This document shows positions 59,949-64,000 of a stretch of DNA of 64,000 nt, in pieces. This DNA is from Streptosporangium oxazolinicum (GTDB taxonomy: Bacteria > Actinomycetota > Actinomycetes > Streptosporangiales > Streptosporangiaceae): NCBI RefSeq assembly GCF_039537505.1, contig NZ_BAABAQ010000002.1, positions 1 through 64,000 on the forward strand. Reading direction: 5' to 3'. A program made the translations under genes and the position numbers. Position 1 is the first letter of the stretch, and every line of letters begins with the position of its first letter. Under the pieces are notes generated by a model, which was given only the letters and a program-made list of their open reading frames with translations, was not told the DNA's origin and did not search any database.

Positions 59949-62081
59949 GTGGCGGAGAGAGCAACCGGCGGAACAGCGGGAGCCGCGGGGAGGGCACCCG
60001 CGGCCGACCAGCCGGGCATGATACGAAACGTCGTGCTGGTCGGCCATTCCGGCGCCGGGAAGACAACGCTTGTGGAGGCGATGCTGGCCGCGACGCGGAC
60101 CGTCCAGCGGTCCGGCAGGGTCGAGGACGGCACGACCGTCAGCGACTTCGACGAGGTCGAGGTACGCCAGCAACGCTCGGTGAACCTGACCGTGGCCCCC
60201 GTGGTCCACAACGACATCAAGATCAATCTGTTGGACACGCCCGGCTACGCCGACTTCGTCGGCGACCTGCGCGCCGGGCTGCGCGCGGCCGACGCGGCGC
60301 TGTTCGTCGTCTCGTCCGTCGAGGGCGTGGACGGCCTGACCAGGATGCTCTGGGACGAGTGCGCGGCCGTCGGGATGCCCCGCGCGGTCGTGATCACCAA
60401 GATCGACCACCAGCGGGCGAACTTCGAGGACACCCTCGCCGCCTGCCAGGACGCCTTCGGCGACGGCGTCTCGCCGCTCTACCTGCCGGTGGTGACCAAC
60501 GGCAGGGTGAACGGCCTGATCGGCCTGCTGAGCCAGCGGTTCTACAACTACGCGACCGGCACCCGGACGGAGAACTCCCCCGGCCCCGCCTACGCCGACC
60601 AGATCGAGCTCTACCGGGGCGCCCTGATCGAGGGCGTCATCCAGGAGAGCGAGGACGAGTCCCTGATGGACCGTTACCTCTCCGGCGAGGAGATCGACAC
60701 CAAGGCCCTCATCGAGGACCTGGAGAAGGCCGTCGCGCGCGGCGGCTTCTACCCGGTGCTGGCCGCGGGGTCCGGAGTGGGAGCCCTGGAGATCCTGGAG
60801 CTGGTCACCCAGGGGTTTCCCTCCCCGCCCGAGCACCCCATGCCGGAGATCATGTCGATCGGCGGCGAGCCCGTCTCCGGCGTCACCTGCGACCCCGAAG
60901 GGCCGCTCGTCGCCGAGGTCGTCAAGACCACCAGCGATCCGTACGTCGGCAGGATCAGCCTGGTACGGGTCTTCTCCGGCACGCTGCGCCCGGACATGAC
61001 GGTGCACGTCTCGGGGCACGGCCTGTCCGACCGCGGGCACGAGGACCACGACGTGGACGAGCGCATCGGCGCGCTCTCCTCGCCGCTGGGCAAGCACCAG
61101 CGGACGATCGCCAAGTGCGTGGCCGGGGACATCGCGGCGGTGGCCAAACTGTCGCGCGCGGAGACCGGCGACACCCTGTCGGACCGGGAGAACCCGCTGC
61201 TGATGACGGCCTGGAGCATGCCGGAGCCGCTGCTGCCCGTGGCGATCCAGCCCAGGTCCAAGGCCGACGACGACAAGCTGGGCCAGGCGCTGCAGCGGCT
61301 GGTCGCCGAGGACCCGACGCTCAGGCTGGAGAACAACCCCGAGACCCGCCAGCTCGTGCTGTGGTGCATGGGCGAGGCCCACACCGACGTGCTCCTCGAC
61401 CGGCTGAGCAGGCGGCACGGCGTGGAGGTGGAGAAGGTCGAGCTACGGGTGCCGCTGCGGGAGACCTTCGGCGGCAGCTGCCAGGCCCTGGGCCGCAACG
61501 TCAAGCAGACCGGTGGCCACGGCCAGTTCGCCGTCTGCCACCTGGAGGTCGAGCCGCTGCCCTCCGGCGGCGGCTTCGAGTTCGTGGACAGGATCGTCGG
61601 CGGGGTGGTGCCGCGCCAGTTCATCCCCTCGGTGGAGAAGGGGGTGCGCACCCAGATGCAGCGCGGGGTGCTCGCCGGGTACCCCATGGTGGACGTGCGG
61701 GTCACCCTGTACGACGGCAAGGCCCACTCGGTCGACTCCTCCGACATGGCGTTCCAGATCGCCGGGGCGCTCGCGCTGAAGGAGGCCGCGGCCAAGGTGC
61801 CCACGCTGCTGCTCGAACCGGTCGACGAGGTGTCCATCCTGATCGCCGACGACTACGTCGGCGCGGTGATGTCCGACCTGTCCTCGCGCAGGGGCCGCGT
61901 GCTCGGCACGGAGCCGGTGGGCGTCGGGCGTACCCTGGTCAGGGCCGAGGTGCCCGAGCTGGAGATCACGCGATACTCGATCGACCTGAGATCCATGTCG
62001 CACGGGACGGGGACGTTCCGGCGGGTCTTCCTGCGGTACGAGCCGCTTCCCTCGCATCTGATGGACAAAGTCACCGGCTGA
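59949..62081 (+). CDS. Elongation factor G-like protein (EF-G2 type)
   Basis: 710 residues with an Ala/Gly-rich N-terminal extension, then a G domain: G1 GHSGAGKTT at about 32-40, G3 DTPGYADF, G4 reading TKID rather than the usual NKxD. EF-G domains II-V follow (QTGGHGQFAVCHLEVEPL in domain IV; PMVDVRVTLYDGKAHSVDSS). Where EF-G has the ERERGITI switch I block, this protein has RQQRSVNLTV. Such paralogues (the EF-G2/FusA2 group) occur across actinobacteria; their role is unresolved. GTG 59949 has GGAGG 4 bases upstream; an ATG at 59871 is less likely. Confidence 0.9.
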   Translation: MAERATGGTAGAAGRAPAADQPGMIRNVVLVGHSGAGKTTLVEAMLAATRTVQRSGRVEDGTTVSDFDEVEVRQQRSVNLTVAPVVHNDIKINLLDTPGYADFVGDLRAGLRAADAALFVVSSVEGVDGLTRMLWDECAAVGMPRAVVITKIDHQRANFEDTLAACQDAFGDGVSPLYLPVVTNGRVNGLIGLLSQRFYNYATGTRTENSPGPAYADQIELYRGALIEGVIQESEDESLMDRYLSGEEIDTKALIEDLEKAVARGGFYPVLAAGSGVGALEILELVTQGFPSPPEHPMPEIMSIGGEPVSGVTCDPEGPLVAEVVKTTSDPYVGRISLVRVFSGTLRPDMTVHVSGHGLSDRGHEDHDVDERIGALSSPLGKHQRTIAKCVAGDIAAVAKLSRAETGDTLSDRENPLLMTAWSMPEPLLPVAIQPRSKADDDKLGQALQRLVAEDPTLRLENNPETRQLVLWCMGEAHTDVLLDRLSRRHGVEVEKVELRVPLRETFGGSCQALGRNVKQTGGHGQFAVCHLEVEPLPSGGGFEFVDRIVGGVVPRQFIPSVEKGVRTQMQRGVLAGYPMVDVRVTLYDGKAHSVDSSDMAFQIAGALALKEAAAKVPTLLLEPVDEVSILIADDYVGAVMSDLSSRRGRVLGTEPVGVGRTLVRAEVPELEITRYSIDLRSMSHGTGTFRRVFLRYEPLPSHLMDKVTG

Positions 62082-62088
62082 CAGGGCG

Positions 62089-62153
62089 GTGACGCGTGTG
62101 CCGGACGGTGCCCCGCCGCACAGGAGAGACGCACCGTCCGGCACACGCGTCAC
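62089..62153 (+). terminator. Very long hairpin after the EF-G-like gene
   Basis: A perfect 23-bp inverted repeat, 62089-62111 with 62131-62153, and a 19-base loop. It starts 8 bp past the stop. Stem length is the greatest in the window, and there is no T-run. A terminator is the simplest reading. Confidence 0.8.
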
Positions 62154-62240
62154 AGCATGCACTTATGTAACAGAGTCATCACGAAAGGATTTCGTTTTTC
62201 CGGCCAAAGCACACCGGCGCTGGTGCCACACTGGGGAACC

Positions 62241-63839
62241 ATGCGAAACGGACGCCCTCTCCTGGCCGCTGCCGCCCTCGCCGTCCTGACCACGGGAGCC
62301 GCCTACACCTTCGGCCCCGAGGCCGCGCCCGCCCGGCCGAAGGCAGCGAAGAGCTCGGCGGTCTCGGCCGAGACGGTCGACTCGACGACGACGACCGCCG
62401 CCTCGGCGTCGGCGCGGTGCGACGTGGACGCGAAGTACCCCAAGCGGCAGTTGCGCGGGGTGTGGATCGCCACCGTCAAGAACATCGACTGGCCCTCGCG
62501 CACCGGGCTGTCCCCGGCCCGCCAGCGGGCCGAGTACGTCAAGATCCTCGACAGCGCGGTCAAGCGGCGGTTCAACGCGGTGTTCGTCCAGGTCCGTCCC
62601 GCCTCCGACGCGCTGTACAAGTCGGACCTGGAGCCCTGGTCGCAGTATCTGACCGGCACGGCGGGCAAGGACCCCGGCTGGGACCCGCTGCCCTTCCTCG
62701 TCGCCGAGGCCCACCGGCGCGGCCTGGAGTTCCACGCCTGGTTCAACCCCTACCGCGCGTCCGCCGACGCCGACCTGTCCAGGCTGCCCGCGAGGCACCC
62801 CGCCCGGCTCCACCCCGAGTGGATCGTGAAATACGGGGATCTGGCCTACTACAACCCCGGCCTGCCCGCGGTCCGCGACTACGTCACCAAGGTCGTCAAG
62901 GACGTGGTGACCCGCTACGACGTCGACGGGGTCCACTTCGACGACTACTTCTACCCCTACCCCGTCGCGGGCGCGAAGTTCGCCGACGGCGCCGCCTTCG
63001 CCAGGTACGGCAAGGGCGCCAAGCTCGCCGACTGGCGCCGCGCCAACGTCAACAAGCTGATCGCGCAGGTCGACAAGGCCGTGCACGAGGTCAGGAACAG
63101 CGTGAAGTTCGGCGTCAGCCCCTTCGGGATCTGGCGCAACAAGGCCGAGGACCCCAGCGGCTCGGCCACCGGTGGCATGTCCGCGTACGACTCCATCTAC
63201 GCCGACGCCCGTCACTGGATCAAGAAGGGCACGGTCGACTACGTCATCCCCCAGCTGTACTGGCCGCGCGGGCTCAAGATCGCCGACTACGACGTGCTGA
63301 TGCCCTGGTGGGCGAACGAGGTCAAGGGCACCGGGGTGCAGCTCTACATCGGCCAGGGCCTGTACCGGGTCGGCACCACCGACACCGCCGCCTGGACCAG
63401 GCCCGGCGAGATGTCCTCCCACCTCACGCGCAACCGCAAGCACGGGCAGGTCTCCGGCGACGTCTACTTCAGCGCCAAGCAGCTCCTCACCAACCCCCTG
63501 GGCGCACTCGACCGCGTCGTCAAGGACCACTACGCCCGCCCGGCGCTACTGCCGCTCATGAGGGACCGCGGCGGCCAGGCCCCGGCCAAGCCCGCCGACG
63601 TGCGGCTCCAGGGCACCTCGCTCAGCTGGAGGAGCTCCCCGGACGCCCGCTCGTACGCGGTCTACCGGATCGCCTCGGGCAAGCCCGGGGAGTGCGCCAC
63701 CGCCGACGCCCGCGACCTGGTCGCGGTCGTGCCCGCGGCGGCCGGCGAGCGCCAGGCCTTCACCGCGACCGGCGGCGGCACCTACCTGGTCACCGCCCTC
63801 GACCGCCTGCAGAACGAGAGCGCCCCCACCGGGACCTGA
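62241..63839 (+). CDS. Secreted glycoside-hydrolase-like protein (GHL10 / DUF187 type)
   Basis: 532 residues. N-terminal signal sequence (MRNGRPLLAAAALAVLTTGAAYTF), a Thr/Ser/Ala linker, then a GHL10 TIM-barrel: LRGVWIATVKNIDWPSR, FNAVFVQVRPASDALYKS, FHAWFNPYRAS, VDGVHFDDYFYPYP with the likely catalytic Asp pair, and VDYVIPQLYWPRG. A fibronectin-like C-terminal module follows (LSWRSSPDARSYAVYRI...YLVTALDRLQNES). Relatives act on cell-wall or surface glycans; the substrate is unproven. ATG 62241 with GGGGAACC upstream is preferred to ATG 62157. Confidence 0.9.
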   Translation: MRNGRPLLAAAALAVLTTGAAYTFGPEAAPARPKAAKSSAVSAETVDSTTTTAASASARCDVDAKYPKRQLRGVWIATVKNIDWPSRTGLSPARQRAEYVKILDSAVKRRFNAVFVQVRPASDALYKSDLEPWSQYLTGTAGKDPGWDPLPFLVAEAHRRGLEFHAWFNPYRASADADLSRLPARHPARLHPEWIVKYGDLAYYNPGLPAVRDYVTKVVKDVVTRYDVDGVHFDDYFYPYPVAGAKFADGAAFARYGKGAKLADWRRANVNKLIAQVDKAVHEVRNSVKFGVSPFGIWRNKAEDPSGSATGGMSAYDSIYADARHWIKKGTVDYVIPQLYWPRGLKIADYDVLMPWWANEVKGTGVQLYIGQGLYRVGTTDTAAWTRPGEMSSHLTRNRKHGQVSGDVYFSAKQLLTNPLGALDRVVKDHYARPALLPLMRDRGGQAPAKPADVRLQGTSLSWRSSPDARSYAVYRIASGKPGECATADARDLVAVVPAAAGERQAFTATGGGTYLVTALDRLQNESAPTGT

Positions 63840-63863
63840 GAACCGGTCACGACGGTGATCCCG

Positions 63864-63881
63864 GCCGCTCCCCGGAGCGGC
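63864..63881 (+). terminator. Hairpin after the GHL10 gene
   Basis: A 7-bp stem, 63864-63870 with 63875-63881, and the loop CCCG, 25 bp past the stop codon. Weaker than the other terminators here. Confidence 0.5.
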
Positions 63882-63947
63882 TGGACCCGTGGCACGATCT
63901 TCCCCTACGGTGCCAGCACTTGGCAGGAGCTGAAGGGGAGGTCGTTC

Positions 63948-64000
63948 GTGAAGCGGACACTTGTCGCGCTCGCGGTGGTGCTGGGCCTGCTGTGGCCGGG
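63948..64000 (+). CDS. Start of an exported protein, cut by the window edge
   Basis: GTG 63948 has GGAGG 6 bases upstream. The 17 visible codons read MKRTLVALAVVLGLLWP, a typical signal peptide start (basic n-region then hydrophobic core). The mature part is outside the window, so the product cannot be named. Confidence 0.65.
   Translation, partial: MKRTLVALAVVLGLLWP

Overview
The window reads as a chromosomal core segment of a high-GC Gram-positive actinobacterium. Coding DNA is very GC-rich, GTG and TTG starts are common, many genes overlap by 4 bases (ATGA/GTGA), and phosphatidylinositol-mannoside genes (pgsA-patA-pimA) are present. The gene orders pheST-kinase-methyltransferase-rplT-rpmI-infC, mltG-ruvX-alaS-rarA, and pdxS/pdxT-yebC-ruvCAB-yajC-secDF-apt-rel are the actinobacterial arrangements. 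Together with the Uma2 nuclease gene, this suggests a filamentous actinomycete, possibly of the Streptosporangiales. The family-level assignment is inference.

Layout. At 1-39 is the 5' end of a 16S rRNA gene (minus strand), preceded by a leader and two sigma-70-like promoters. A hairpin terminator separates it from tyrS (793-2061). Next come a 3-methyladenine glycosylase and a complete arginine cluster read right to left, argC-J-B-D-F-R-G-H (11579 down to 3014), with an ARG-box-like palindrome in front of argC. A short plus-strand island holds an acyl-CoA ligase, an MFS exporter and a Uma2-family gene. A 159-bp MITE-like element sits on the Uma2 stop codon.

From 16041 to about 32476 nearly everything is on the minus strand. 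It comprises a small unknown protein, pheS-pheT, an orphan PAS histidine kinase, a TrmH-type rRNA methyltransferase, infC-rpmI-rplT with a structured leader, aroE, mltG, a shortened MltG paralogue, ruvX, alaS, two small envelope proteins, rarA and a DUF2231 protein.

From 32676 to 40026, two membrane-anchored cyclophilin paralogues (plus) flank aspS-hisS-MBL hydrolase (minus), followed by a DUF349 protein. From 40288 to 55117 lies rel, apt, secF-secD-yajC, ruvB-ruvA-ruvC, a cation/proton antiporter, yebC, pdxT, a Tat-exported PhoD and pdxS. After that come a DUF3048 lipoprotein, a LemA-like protein and pimA-patA-pgsA. The right end has an EF-G paralogue, a GHL10-type secreted hydrolase and the first codons of another exported protein.

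The genes cover translation (rRNA, four tRNA synthetases plus PheRS, IF3, L35, L20), arginine and PLP synthesis, recombination (RuvABC, RarA), protein export (SecDF-YajC), the stringent response (Rel, with Apt) and PIM lipid synthesis. I saw no CRISPR array, prophage, biosynthetic cluster or clear new multi-gene system. The items most worth a second look are the infC leader with its probable AUC start, the MITE-like element, the shortened MltG paralogue, and intergenic hairpins and repeats.
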